A DNA stretch of 11,539 nucleotides from Chromera velia (lineage: Eukaryota; Sar; Chromeraceae). Numbering within the stretch: the stretch's first letter is position 1; each line of letters opens with the position of its first letter. Shown in pieces: positions 1 to 8,272 of this stretch. The notes beneath the pieces are model-generated. The model worked only from the letters and a program-made list of their open reading frames with translations, made no database searches and had not been told where the DNA came from. The stretch covers positions 17,501 through 29,039 of the forward strand of contig JAHBMJ010001568.1 in the NCBI GenBank assembly GCA_018398765.1, in the 5' to 3' direction. A program made the translations under genes and the position numbers.

Positions 1-1506
1 GAATGATAGGGTGCTTCCTGCTCCCAGCAGGCAAAACAACCTCCAGATTGTCTCGAGGCAGAACGGTCTCGACTTCGAAGTTCACGGACCGAACCAAACT
101 GAATCAAGTTTCTTGGCATATTCCTCCCCCTTTTCCACAGGACATGGCCACCACGTGCGGTGCACCAGGACGTAATCTCCTACTCAGATGTTTTCGGCGG
201 GACGCCGACGGCGATTGGCGTTTCGGGTCATGACTTGTTGGGCTGAGCGGAGTGAATCTCTCGCTGCAGCAATCATCTGGCTGTGCTCCTCCAGAAATTC
301 CCTTGCGTCAAAAGAAGGTTCGACTGAGACTGGGAGATTGAGAGCAGGGGGGATGAGCGGGGACTTCCCACCATCGAGAGTGAGGGGTGCAAAACCAGTC
401 TCCTCATGGACAGAGGAGTTGTATGCAAACTCCACATCACACAGAAATTCAGACCACCGGGAGTGCTTCGTGTCTACCAGACACCGCAAAGCCTCCTCGA
501 GGGTATGATTCATTCTCTCTGCGGCACCCGCTATGTCGTGGTGCAATGCAGTCGTGAAATCGACTTCTAAGCTGCTGAAGGCATGGAGGGTCTGCCAAAA
601 GTGGGCGATAAAACGGGGGTTACGGTCACAGACGATATGACGCTGGAAGCCTTTCTTACACGAAACGTGCTGGCGGTAGATTCGCGCGGTCTCCTCTGCT
701 CCCGCTGTGCTGTGAGTGGGAATCAAGATGACTGCCTTGATGAGCCGGCAAAGCACCACAAGAATCGCATCAAACCCCTCATCACCGGAAGGCGGCAAAT
801 CAGTAAGGCGGTCAATGCAAGTCGACTCCCAAGGGCGTGAAGGGATAAAAAGGGGCTGCAGAAGCCCGGGGCGGGCCCCAGTGGGACCCTTGTTTCTCTG
901 ACACCGATCGCACGCGCGAACAAAAGAAGCGACTGACCTTTACATCTTGGGCCAGTAGTACAATGATACTACCTTCCGATAGGTCTTCCCCGTCCCAAAG
1001 TGAGCAGCGTGCGGAGGGGAATGCACCCCAGCCATCACAGCCCCCTGCTGAGATCTAGGGACATAGAGACGATTCCCCTCAAAATACAGGAGACCGGCAC
1101 GAATCGACATGCCTCGCAAACGAAGGGCAAAATCAGGGGTGGGGGCGGGTGGGTGCTGCTGTGACAGATGCTGAAGGACAGGGTAGAAGAAGGGATCGGC
1201 TGAGTATCCCCTCCTGCAGGCATCAAGGAATGCCTGTAACTGTGTGGTGGAGACCGTCAAACTCTGCAACTCTATCCTTACCCGAGACTGCTGCCTATCT
1301 CCCTCCCTGACTGGAGTCTGGCTCTCCTCAATCTCATGAACCAAATCGGGCAGATCAGCGTACTCTGCCCCCAAAGACCCGACGGGCTAGACAGACACCG
1401 GAACAGCCTCTGGTAGAGGCCTGGGATGTACAGGCAGACGCTGAGTGCGACCCATGCGAGAAACCTCGGCGGGAGACGGCACGAGCTGCCGTGCGGTAGG
1501 AGGGTT
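1..1506 (-). pseudogene. Integrase domain of the gypsy-type pol (truncated at window edge)
   Basis: Integrase inserts the reverse-transcribed DNA into the chromosome. The N-terminal zinc-binding HHCC module is visible: HSPPHAAHFG followed by a KT pair and a YYWP motif, then CDRCQRNK. The catalytic core keeps all three acidic residues: Asp in CIDRLTDLP (codon 811-813), Asp in IVCDRN (625-627) and Glu in AAERMN (517-519), with exactly 35 residues between the last two, the classic D35E spacing. The C-terminal part shows VGDYVLV and a later WFGP, the GPY/F-type module. A single frame runs from 1731 to 184 with stops TAG at 1387, TAA at 940 and TGA at 184. After a further TGA (82-84) a frameshift is needed to continue as FEVETVL to the edge. 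Any chromodomain would lie outside the window. Confidence 0.92.
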
Positions 1507-1952
1507 TCGGGAAAGGGCGTCTGCCACAATGTTTGCTCTCCTTGGGATATATTTTGGAGTGATGCTGAGCTCCTGTATGAACTCAATCCAGCGTCGGACT
1601 CGCAGGGAGCAAAATTCGAATGATCGGTGGCTAAAATTTGTGAGGCTCTGGTGATTGGTCCATATTTTGGAGTTTGAAGACAGGAAGTGTCTCCACACCT
1701 TTGTGAAATGCACAATCGCTAGAAATTCCAACTCTCGGACGGGGTACTTGGCTTCCGTAGATGTCAGACGGCGGGAGCCGAAAGCAAGGAGGCGGTATCT
1801 CCCGGTTGCACAGTCCTTTTGGAGGGCGACAGCCCTAATGGCTCCTCAGACTGCGATGCGTCGGGCACCAGAATGACTGGCTTGCTGGGATTGGGGAGTG
1901 TAAGGGTGGCATGCTCCTGTACTGCCTTCTTCAGCTCAGTAAACGCACACGA
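1507..1952 (-). pseudogene. RNase H domain of the gypsy-type pol, frameshifted, catalytic Asp changed
   Basis: RNase H degrades the RNA strand of the RNA:DNA hybrid during reverse transcription. The RT frame continues past the TAG at 1953 as SCAFTELKKAV and VPDAS (first catalytic Asp kept). A frameshift at about 1840-1856 then moves the similarity to the integrase frame, which reads ALQKD, YPVRELEFLAIV (catalytic Glu kept) and ends in ANIVADALSR (last Asp kept). In the third motif, usually TDH, the sequence reads TNHQSL: Asp is replaced by Asn (codon 1654-1656, AAT), a single G-to-A change. Frameshift and active-site loss make it inactive. Confidence 0.9.
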
Positions 1953-3104
1953 CTATGCAGTCTTCCATTCGAAGGGGATGTTCCCTTGGAGGAGGAATGT
2001 GAGAGGCCCTGCAAAAAACGAGAACCTCGGGACAAACCGGCGGAACCAATTAGCTAGTCCCAGAAACTGGCGTAGGGAAGTGCGGTCTGTGGGTTGTGCA
2101 AACTCAGTGAGCCCTTGCATTTTCTCATAGCTTGGTCTGACCCCCTTCTCATCAACCACCAACCCCAAAAATTTCGCCTCTGTCCGAAGCCATACGTATT
2201 TAGAGACCTTGACGTAGAGCTGGTGTTCCCTCAAAAGGGAAAAGACTTGGTTGATGTGCTCGATATGCTCCTCCGGAGTGCGGCTGAAAACAAGAACATC
2301 ATCAATAAGCACAACAACACACTTGTTAAGGAGTGGTCTGAGCACATCCGTGATAAGACGCATGCTGATGGAAGGTGCGTTACACAAGTCAAACGGCATT
2401 ACCAGCCATTCAAAACTGCCGTACCTTGTGACAAATGCCGTCTTCTCCTCGTCTCCCTCCCTGATCCTTGTCTGATGGAAGTATTCCCGTAAGTTCAGAG
2501 ACGAGAAAAATTTCGCGTCATGGAGGCGACTCAGCAGCTCCTCTGGGTGAGGAATAGGGAATTTGTCGCAGACTGTGATCTTGTTGAGTCCCGTGAAGTC
2601 GATGCATATCCGTTGTGTTCCGTCTACCTTCTGCATAAACAGGACTGGCGCAGTGTATGGACTTGTCGAAGGACGGATGTGCCCTTTTTTGAGGTATGAG
2701 TCCAACTGCCGTCTCAGTTCGTCAAGCTGACTGTATAACAGTCAGTAGGGTGCTCTCGCAGGAGGAGGGTGCCCTGCCTCGAGCTTGATCTCACACTCAA
2801 TCTTTCGGTGGGGCGAGAGACCTGGAAGCTCGTCTGAGAACCGATCAAAATGTTTCTCGAGAACCGTTTGGACGCTGGGTGGGACCTTTTTGCTCTGGAG
2901 GTGCTTTCGGAATTCCATGTAGGTTGAAGAATTGATGGGATGGTCAGGAGGGAAAGACGAAAGGGGTGGTGGGTCTCCGGGCTTACCGGCAGACTGCAGG
3001 GAATGCACCCCCAACGTATCATTCACCCCCCCCTTCCGCACTGCTTCGAGGCGGAACAGATGCACATGGGAGCTGGGTCTCTTCATTAGCCAACGGAGCT
3101 CTCT
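1953..3104 (-). pseudogene. Reverse transcriptase domain of the gypsy-type pol with protease-RT linker, catalytically dead
   Basis: This would copy element RNA into DNA. Recognisable RT blocks, in order: RPSTSPYTAPVLF, KVDGTQRICID, LNKITVCDKFPIP, SSLNLREYFHQ, EEKTAF, VMPFDLCNAP, VLIDDVLVFS, EEHIEH, FLGLVVDEKGV and LRQFLGLANWFRRF. Several key residues differ from the family: motif A has Asn instead of the catalytic Asp (codon 2493-2495), the YxDD box begins with Leu (2307-2309), and PFG reads PFD. The linker (LPGLSPHRKIECEIKLEAG) precedes a TGA at 2742-2744. The reading continues in frame as SQLDELRRQL, and the stop sits where the family usually has Arg, so CGA to TGA is likely. The frame closes at TAG 1953-1955. 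Confidence 0.94.
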
Positions 3105-3350
3105 CTAGCTAAAGAAGTCCTCCCCCTCCCCTTCCGCCGGGTACTCCTTACTGTCAAGCAGGAGCAAGTCTCTCCCGGTCGGCGACTCACACGCGGGGAT
3201 CGTGAGGGCCTTCTCACGGTAATGTGGGATAGGAATGTACTCCTCACAGAAGGGCATCCCCAACATAATATCGTAATCATCGTTTAGATCGACTACTGTA
3301 AGATCCAGAGGCGCGCTGAAGCCCTGGATACAGAGGGAACAGAGTGGACT
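3105..3350 (-). pseudogene. C-terminal half of a retroviral-type aspartic protease
   Basis: In frame with RT, the minus strand reads SLCIQGFSAPLDLTVVDLND then DYDIMLGMPF, matching the C-terminal part of Ty3/gypsy proteases (hydrophobic strand, YD, ILGM, then an aromatic residue). The half carrying the active-site Asp-Ser/Thr-Gly is not present to the right: the similarity stops at about 3352, where an AT-rich block with no recognisable coding content begins. No DTG or DSG motif was found between here and gag. A TAG at 3105-3107 separates this segment from the RT linker. It is either truncated by an insertion/deletion or strongly diverged. Confidence 0.75.
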
Positions 3351-3369
3351 CCAAAGTAAGACTTAGTAG

Positions 3370-3432
3370 AATTCAAAGTGACTTTTAAATTTACTATATT
3401 CTAGCTTTATTATAAAGTAAAACTAGGTTACT
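3370..3432. repeat. AT-rich imperfect inverted repeat
   Basis: The sequence begins with AAGTGAC and ends with GTTACTT, with further complementary stretches (TTTTA / TAAAA) and a CTTTATTATAAAG core. It is an imperfect palindrome at the left end of the unidentified block. Base composition makes some of this expected by chance. Confidence 0.35.
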
Positions 3433-4719
3433 TAAAGCAATCTAAAGTTTTTTAGAGCATTTAAAATCGTTACTTCTGTGCGAATCTGCTCAAATATGCT
3501 CAAAAGACTGGTTGATTAGCTAGGGAAAAATTATGATCACCGCGGCACGTGGAAGTTAGTGAATGTTACCTGCAAAGAAATACACAGGCACAACACTAAT
3601 AGATACGCTCAACAGCAACGTTTAGCACCGCCAATCAAGTACAAAGAATTGCTTCTTCTGTAAGGGAAACAGTGCAGGAAGGAGGGTTTCACAGCTAGGC
3701 TGGTCAGACTGGACAAGAGACAGTCAGCAGGGGTCGGAGAGGATTCCGAAGAACAGAGCACAGAGACAACATAATTCTATTCACAAAGAACTCACACTAC
3801 ACGGCGTAAAAGCTTGCAAATCGTTCTGCTGTGTCAATAAGAAACTGTAAAAAAGAAGGACAGGTCTGTAGGTAGATCCAGATGTTCAGAGGGAGACCAG
3901 TACGGAGTGCTACAAATGAGAAAGGATGAACGAGTAAGTAGCACTTGCGTCGGGATAGTATGGACCGCTTTGAAAGACTGACACATACGGAGCAAGTAGA
4001 AGACATTCAAATGCATGAAAGCTGAGCGATTAGTCTGGATGGAAAAATGTTTGGCACAACTGAGAGCTGTACAAAGCTTCAGAAGAGGCGGTCAAAAAAT
4101 GGAGGCTCCAGCAGACTCTCCATCGACCCTCTCTAAGTGACCTCCCTTGTGCATTTCTGTCAAGCCCCTAGCAGGACAGAGAAGCTGGATGCTAAGCAAA
4201 TCATCATACAAAGTGAGAGGGCAAGCCGCGCTTCTTTAACTGACCTGCAGGTGTTCCCAAGTCTCTGTTCACCAACACCTGCAAACACGGAGGGACAGGC
4301 GTTCACGCTTTGTGCAGTCAAGGAAGCACTTCTGTCCAGCTTATTCTGCATGCACAAGGTCCCAAGGATAAAAACAAGAGCCTAAGAAGCAGCGGATCCG
4401 GACAGGCTAACCTGGGGGTTGACCCTGGGGCTTCCAAGACTGTGACCTACAAGGAAAGAGTAAGGAGAGCGATGAAGGCAGCAGTATTTTAATACCTAGA
4501 TAAGGCCAGCAGCCCTTCCCCACTTGAACAGGAGGAGAAGCAGCAAGCAGGAAGACGTTGGAAACAAGACTAAGACGGCTAGCTAAGACGGCTGGTGTTC
4601 ACTGGACCCACGTCCAAGCTCCACTTCGTGCCGACCCGAGGTGACCCAGCAACTGTTGTTATAGCCGTCTCCTCCAGAGCCCCGAAAGTGCACTCCCGAA
4701 AAAAAAAGTTAAAACCGAG

Positions 4720-4776
4720 AAAACGCTCTGTCAAACATCTTCTAAAACTGTCAAAAAATATCTGACAGAGCGTTTT
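4720..4776. repeat. 57-bp near-perfect palindrome
   Basis: Perfect 14-bp arms AAAACGCTCTGTCA (4720-4733) and TGACAGAGCGTTTT (4763-4776) flank a 29-bp centre that is itself largely self-complementary. Nearly all mismatches between the two halves are transitions, so a minus-strand RNA could pair most of them as G-U wobbles. The outer flanks (GTTA to the left, TAAC to the right) suggest the palindrome once extended a little further. It could be a small fold-back or MITE-like element. No protein-coding content. Confidence 0.8.
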
Positions 4777-4815
4777 TTGTAGTAACATTTATGTGGGAAA
4801 AGTCCGTTTGCTCAG

Positions 4816-4843
4816 AGGTTCAGGACTCCGCAGTTTTGAACCT
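4816..4843. repeat. 28-bp hairpin motif, imperfect copy
   Basis: Twelve-base arms AGGTTCAGGACT and AGTTTTGAACCT surround a CCGC loop; two mismatches in the stem. It shares length, 12-4-12 layout, outer arms and (inverted) loop with the perfect hairpin at 5027-5054, so the two are related copies in opposite orientation. Confidence 0.7.
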
Positions 4844-5026
4844 GTGGACCTTCAAGATGGAAAAGAGACTTCAGACCCGATTATTGGCCATCAGAGGCAA
4901 AGTCGGCTGCGTACGTCGAAGAAGCAGGGTGCCGCCACCCTCTCTGGCCCCGTGGCGGCGCCTCGCAGACCCACGATGAGCCCATGTCTGGACCTGGCGG
5001 CGGGGGGGTTTGACCCCCCTTGCCCA

Positions 5027-5054
5027 AGGTTCAGAAGTGCGGACTTCTGAACCT
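5027..5054. repeat. 28-bp perfect hairpin motif
   Basis: AGGTTCAGAAGT, loop GCGG, ACTTCTGAACCT: a perfect 12-bp stem with a four-base loop. It lies in a very G/C-rich stretch that also holds a G-run/C-run inverted repeat at about 5002-5019. A diverged, inverted copy lies at 4816-4843. Confidence 0.8.
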
Positions 5055-5103
5055 CGGGGGAGGGGGGTGTCCGACCCAACTCGAGGTCCGTGACCCAAAA
5101 CAG

Positions 5104-6198
5104 TCACTGCCACATCTGCTGGTGCTGCATGGGCAAAGGTGCAAGGCCTGAGGGCACCACTGGATCCTGAGGTTGCATGAGAGGGTTGCCGACCCCCATA
5201 TGCCTAAAATTCCGATTGTCAGGGCGGGGAAGGGCATTTCGATGCTGCTGTTGTTGCTGCTGAAATGACTGGTCTAGGAAGTTTTGGTGCTGCTGGGGGA
5301 GGAGACGGTTGTTGGACTTTGGGCACCTGTTCGCCCGGTGGCCCTCTTGGTGGCAGCTGAAACATCTGTCTTCTCTGATGTGCCTCTGTACCTGCTCGTG
5401 CAACAGCGCATATAGGCACGACAATCTATCTATTTCCATCGGTGCAGGCCCATCCGTGTTGCACTGTTGCACCGCATGCCCGCCCCCATCAGCGCGCTTG
5501 CCTCTGATCAATTGGTCTTCCTCGTCCGCCACTGTCATAACGGCCTCAATTCCCGTGACTCCCCGACGCTTCACAGGGAGATGAATGTCAGTTGGCAATC
5601 CCCTGAGGTAGTCGTGCAGCAGGTCGGCTTCTGTGACATCTTCAATTTGCATGGCCTTCTCTATGAAGTCATCGGTGTACTTCTGTACTGTCTTGTTCCC
5701 ACATTTCATCGCTCGGACTTCTTCTCGCAAATGTGTCTGAGCATTTGGGTCTTTGAACTTCTTCCCAATCCTCTCTTTGAAATTCTCCCACCCCTGGAAC
5801 GGCGTTCAGAGGTTTTTGAGCTCGTACCACCTCTGTAGGAGACAGGATAGATATTGATATGCTGCTTTGCATTTCTCGGCTTCCAACGCTTGCGACAAGC
5901 GAAGCCATCTCTCTGTCGTACGGAGCCAATCTGGGAGTTGTTTACGACTGCCTGCGTACGTGAACGGCTCCTTGGATTTCAAATTTGACTTCATGGCCGC
6001 TGGGGGGCTGTTCCCCGCGGCGCCTTGTTATGCTGTCACAACTGTCTGCTGGTGGTTGATCAGCTTTTGGTGCAGCTGTTGATTCTGTTAGGTTAACTGC
6101 CCGTTTTGGACCTGCAGTGCCTAGATCTCAGCTTGCTGCTGCTGTTGAGTTTGAATGAGCTGCTGAATGAGCTCAGGAGTGATAGTAGACGGATTCAT
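5104..6198 (-). pseudogene. Gag (capsid/nucleocapsid) polyprotein of the gypsy-type element, nonsense-mutated
   Basis: Gag packages element RNA into particles. The frame starts at ATG 6198-6196, chosen because it opens the only frame that stays in register with the downstream similarity, and spans 364 sense-or-stop codons to TGA at 5104. The N-terminus is Gln-rich. The capsid part is recognisable (PFTYAGSRKQLPDWL, FQGWENFKERI, NKTVQKYTDDF), and a CCHC zinc knuckle follows as CFSCHQEGHRANRC, with a Gln-rich tail. Stops TAG 6121, TAA 6088, TAA 6028 and TGA 5806 interrupt it. The first three replace likely Gln codons in a Gln-rich stretch. The long uninterrupted part is 5730-5107. The final TGA may be another nonsense change rather than the true end, since gypsy gag often reads on into pol. 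Confidence 0.88.
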
Positions 6199-6261
6199 CC
6201 TGCCCGCACTTCAAACAACGGTTGAGAAGTAGAGCGGGGTCTCCCTGAGGTGGAGGACCAG

Positions 6262-6277
6262 GGCTCTGCTGCTACTA
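6262..6277 (-). promoter_or_regulatory. Possible degenerate primer-binding site of the gypsy-type element
   Basis: On the minus strand the sequence reads TAGTAGCAGCAGAGCC, about 65 bases before the gag ATG. It resembles the complement of an initiator tRNA-Met 3' end (TGGTAGCAGAG) with one G-to-A change and one extra GCA. Position and orientation are right for a PBS, but the match is imperfect and the LTR end next to it is not clear. Confidence 0.35.
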
Positions 6278-6748
6278 CATTAGATTTCCTCCTAGACTAA
6301 GAATGTAGTCTAGTCGGAGACTTATCGTACCTTACCTCCTTAAGTCTGTTAGTTAGAGTTCACTTCCAAGGACTCTATTCAAGCGATACAGGTGGATGAA
6401 GACTGTACGGCATACTTTTATTTATTTCTGTATTGCAAGTCTATTATTTCTTTCTCTGTATTGTCAGTCTGTCACTTAATTCTCTTAGTGCACTTAATTA
6501 ATGCCGGCCGGGCTTAGTATTGCGAAGTTAGTTTCCCAGTCCCAGTTCTAGCAAGTTTGGCGGGTGATCAAGTCGCCGTACAAGCCACAACGTAACGGAT
6601 GTGAATGAACATAGAATGCATGTTTAAAATCTAATTGACAATAAAAAGAACTAATCATACTAGGCTTTTATCCATTGATTGATTAATTGATTTGTTTTTA
6701 ATATGGGGGACCTAGTCCTATATTCCATTTAATTAATATTCAGCAATC
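6278..6748 (-). other. Gene-free stretch, probable remnant of the gypsy element's 5' LTR
   Basis: No coding frame was recognised. By position this should hold the 5' LTR of the minus-strand element, but its partner is off the window, so its limits cannot be set. It contains a perfect 8-bp inverted repeat with a six-base loop (CTAGACTA / TAGTCTAG, 6292-6313), an AATAAA-like minus-strand signal near 6417-6425, a diverged 16-bp direct repeat (6427-6442 and 6455-6470), and GTGCA-TTAATT-CCGGCC (6489-6511), which loosely resembles, in inverse orientation, a block in the LTRs of the neighbouring element. Confidence 0.4.
6744..6748. repeat. Left target-site duplication CAATC
   Basis: CAATC directly abuts the left LTR and is repeated at 9745-9749 directly after the right LTR. 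If the LTR is taken one base shorter, the duplication is the 6-bp GCAATC (6743-6748 and 9744-9749). Confidence 0.75.
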
Positions 6749-6998
6749 CGTAGCGTTGTGAAGGTCTGACAATCAGTTGTGTTACGATGAAATGAAATAC
6801 GTGCGCATAACGTGCGTAGGGCGCATGCATGCATACTGCATGGCCGGGAATTAATTGTGCAGCATTTAGTCTCTATGAAGACATCCGTTGTTTGTCTTAC
6901 AGAACAGAGATAGCAGAACTACCTATACATGACAGAACCTTTATCCGTATGTAGGAGCTGATCCTAGCTACGACTAGCTGAGGGCCTACATCCCTACA
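6749..6998 (+). repeat. Left (5') LTR
   Basis: Aligns end to end with 9495-9744, starting CGTAG and ending CCCTACA. The usual TG start is not present; the CA end is. Short imperfect terminal inverted repeats (GTAG / CTAC) are visible. The last 50 bases form an imperfect hairpin (ATGTAGG / CCTACAT). No clear TATA box. This copy carries the octamer TGCATGCA in its GC-rich centre. Confidence 0.85.
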
Positions 6999-7012
6999 TG
7001 GTAGCAAGAGCC
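6999..7012 (+). promoter_or_regulatory. Primer-binding site, initiator tRNA-Met-like
   Basis: TGGTAGCAAGAGCC directly follows the CA end of the left LTR. It begins with TGG, the complement of the tRNA CCA end, and resembles the complement of an initiator tRNA-Met 3' end as remembered (TGGTAGCAGAG) with one extra A. It would prime minus-strand DNA synthesis. Confidence 0.65.
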
Positions 7013-7192
7013 TGAACCGGCCTCAGTGGGTTCACGTGCTCTCGTTTCATCGATTGAACATGTGAACAGTCCATCTTCTGCTGTGCGAGTGCAAAGTTAC
7101 GGATTAACTTTTATCGCTTGCATGCAGCCACATCTTGAAGTCCGTAATCAGTAAAGAACCACGTCTTTCTTTTCCCTTAAGAGTTTGTTTCG
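7013..7192 (+). other. Untranslated leader of the LTR element
   Basis: Between the primer site and the first ATG of the long frame no gene or strong repeat was seen. A TAA lies in frame 12 bases before the ATG, so the frame does not extend leftward. Confidence 0.5.
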
Positions 7193-8272
7193 ATGTTGGT
7201 GCTTGATCGCTTCGGGGAGTTTGTTCTTGCTGTCGAGAGACTCGAGAAATTCAAGCATGTCTCTTTTCTCGAAGTGTACAAGAACGGTCGATCTCTTCTT
7301 GACGAAGGAAAAGAGCTTGCAGAGAAGCTCTTTGTTGCTGCAGGGGGCAACTTAGAGACTCTGCAGTCCCAGCAGAAGCCCAACTTTTCTGTTTCAACAA
7401 CACCGCCCTCCACCAATACAGAGGGTATCATGAAGAAGAAGACTCGCAGAAGCAAAAAGATGACGGGAAGAGCCTGGGCCCGCAAGCAATCAAGCAAGAC
7501 AAATGAAGAGAATGCACCAAAGTTGATAACGTCTTCGAGGAAGAAAAACAAAAGTGCAGATTGTTTGTCCGCGTTGCCATCATCGCAGGTAGATGGAAAG
7601 AAAGAGAAGAGCCCGTGCAGAGGAAGTGGGTGGAGGCCTGTGGCGTCCGTTTCTGATGCCCCACCCAGTCAGGAAGAGTATGTTGAGACAGAAGTGAGTG
7701 GTCTGCGTGCTCTGCCCCCAAGAACATTCGTAAGAGCATCAGGGAATAGCAGAGGAGAAGTGAGAGAGACAGAAGACCCGTTTTCATACACTGGTCGACC
7801 GACAGACCAGGAGGACGTGAATATGCACCATCCCGCAAGTGGAGAAATGCAGCTGGAGATGCAGTTTGTGGGTCCGTCTGATTTTCCCCCTGTGATTGCT
7901 CCAGCCGGGGGACATTCACAGAACAAAGAGGTAGTTCCTATGTTGCTTGGTGTTCTGCACTCCACTTTGCAAACGCAGGAGAAACCAGGAAGAGCCAAAA
8001 GGAGGACCGCAAAGCAGCAGAGGAAGAGGGAGAGAAAGAAAGAAGCTAAACACCAAGTACAGTTGTATGCAATCAGACAAACTCGAACGGGGGATCACCA
8101 GACGACCTTCGGTGGTTCCCTTCAGAAGGTAGCTGTGCAGACGCAGGGGGAGAGCGTTTGTGTGCGCACGGGTTTGCGTAGGGGATCTACAGTGCAGGAC
8201 GAGATGGGAAGAGCGGCTGTCCTTCAAGGCCGTAAAAAGAGGAAGGAGACGCGAAAAGAGTGGAAAAAGTAA
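7193..8272 (+). CDS. Unrecognised Lys/Arg-rich protein of the LTR element (first part of a longer broken frame)
   Basis: ATG at 7193 opens 359 codons to TAA at 8270-8272; an in-frame TAA just upstream fixes this as the first ATG. The N-terminal 55 residues look ordered and helical (FGEFVLAVERLEKF, LLDEGKELAEKLF). Residues about 80-115 and 260-290 are strongly basic (KKKTRRSKK, KRRTAKQQRKRERKKEAK), as is the end (GRKKRKETRKEWKK). The middle is disordered and Ser/Pro/Glu-rich. No zinc knuckle, RT, integrase or protease motif was found, and I do not recognise the family. Basic clusters suggest nucleic-acid binding or nuclear import, which would suit a gag-like or accessory role, but that is inference. 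The same frame continues after the TAA to 8653, so the stop is probably a nonsense change. Confidence 0.6.
   Translation: MLVLDRFGEFVLAVERLEKFKHVSFLEVYKNGRSLLDEGKELAEKLFVAAGGNLETLQSQQKPNFSVSTTPPSTNTEGIMKKKTRRSKKMTGRAWARKQSSKTNEENAPKLITSSRKKNKSADCLSALPSSQVDGKKEKSPCRGSGWRPVASVSDAPPSQEEYVETEVSGLRALPPRTFVRASGNSRGEVRETEDPFSYTGRPTDQEDVNMHHPASGEMQLEMQFVGPSDFPPVIAPAGGHSQNKEVVPMLLGVLHSTLQTQEKPGRAKRRTAKQQRKRERKKEAKHQVQLYAIRQTRTGDHQTTFGGSLQKVAVQTQGESVCVRTGLRRGSTVQDEMGRAAVLQGRKKRKETRKEWKK

Larger units (their letters stand above)
3356..5094. mobile_element. Unidentified 1.74-kb block interrupting gag-pol (possible nested insertion)
   Basis: The gypsy similarity stops at about 3352 and resumes at gag near 5104. 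The block between has no recognisable protein. Its left 130 bp is AT-rich; 3480-4690 is mixed sequence with only short shadow frames. CCAAA lies at both borders (3351-3355 and 5095-5099), which would be a 5-bp target duplication. Removing 1744 bp would put gag and protease in the same frame. Five matching bases can easily occur by chance in such a search, and no convincing terminal inverted repeats were found, so the exact ends are uncertain. It may also replace deleted protease sequence. A 13-bp tandem duplication (CTAAGACGGCTAG then CTAAGACGGCTGG) lies at 4570-4595. Confidence 0.45.
1..6198 (-). mobile_element. Degenerate Ty3/gypsy-type LTR retrotransposon, internal region, left end cut by the window
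   Basis: Reading the minus strand from right to left gives gag, protease (C-terminal half), reverse transcriptase, RNase H and integrase. This order, with integrase last, is diagnostic of Ty3/gypsy rather than Ty1/copia. Gag and pol lie in one frame each, and the two frames would be the same if the 3356-5099 block were absent, so this was probably a single gag-pol frame. The copy is dead: in-frame stops occur at 6121, 6088, 6028, 5806, 3105, 2742, 1953, 1387, 940 and 184, with frameshifts near 1840-1856 and near 85. Most lesions are explained by C-to-T or G-to-A transitions. The 3' LTR is off the left edge. The 5' LTR should lie right of about 6278 but was not delimited. Confidence 0.93.

Noticed and set aside
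4137-4492. Short overlapping ORFs on both strands in the unknown block
   Set aside because: 60-82 codons, no motif, open in several frames; no basis for calling a gene.
184-6198. In-frame TAA/TAG/TGA read as sense codons (alternative genetic code)
   Set aside because: All three stop codons occur, TGA sits where Arg is expected, and frameshifts and lost catalytic residues accompany them. Decay explains the data better.
6750-6997. Two independent MITE insertions instead of LTRs
   Set aside because: GTAG/CTAC ends are weakly inverted, but neither copy has its own target duplication. The shared CAATC lies only at the outer edges, and PBS and PPT fit LTRs.
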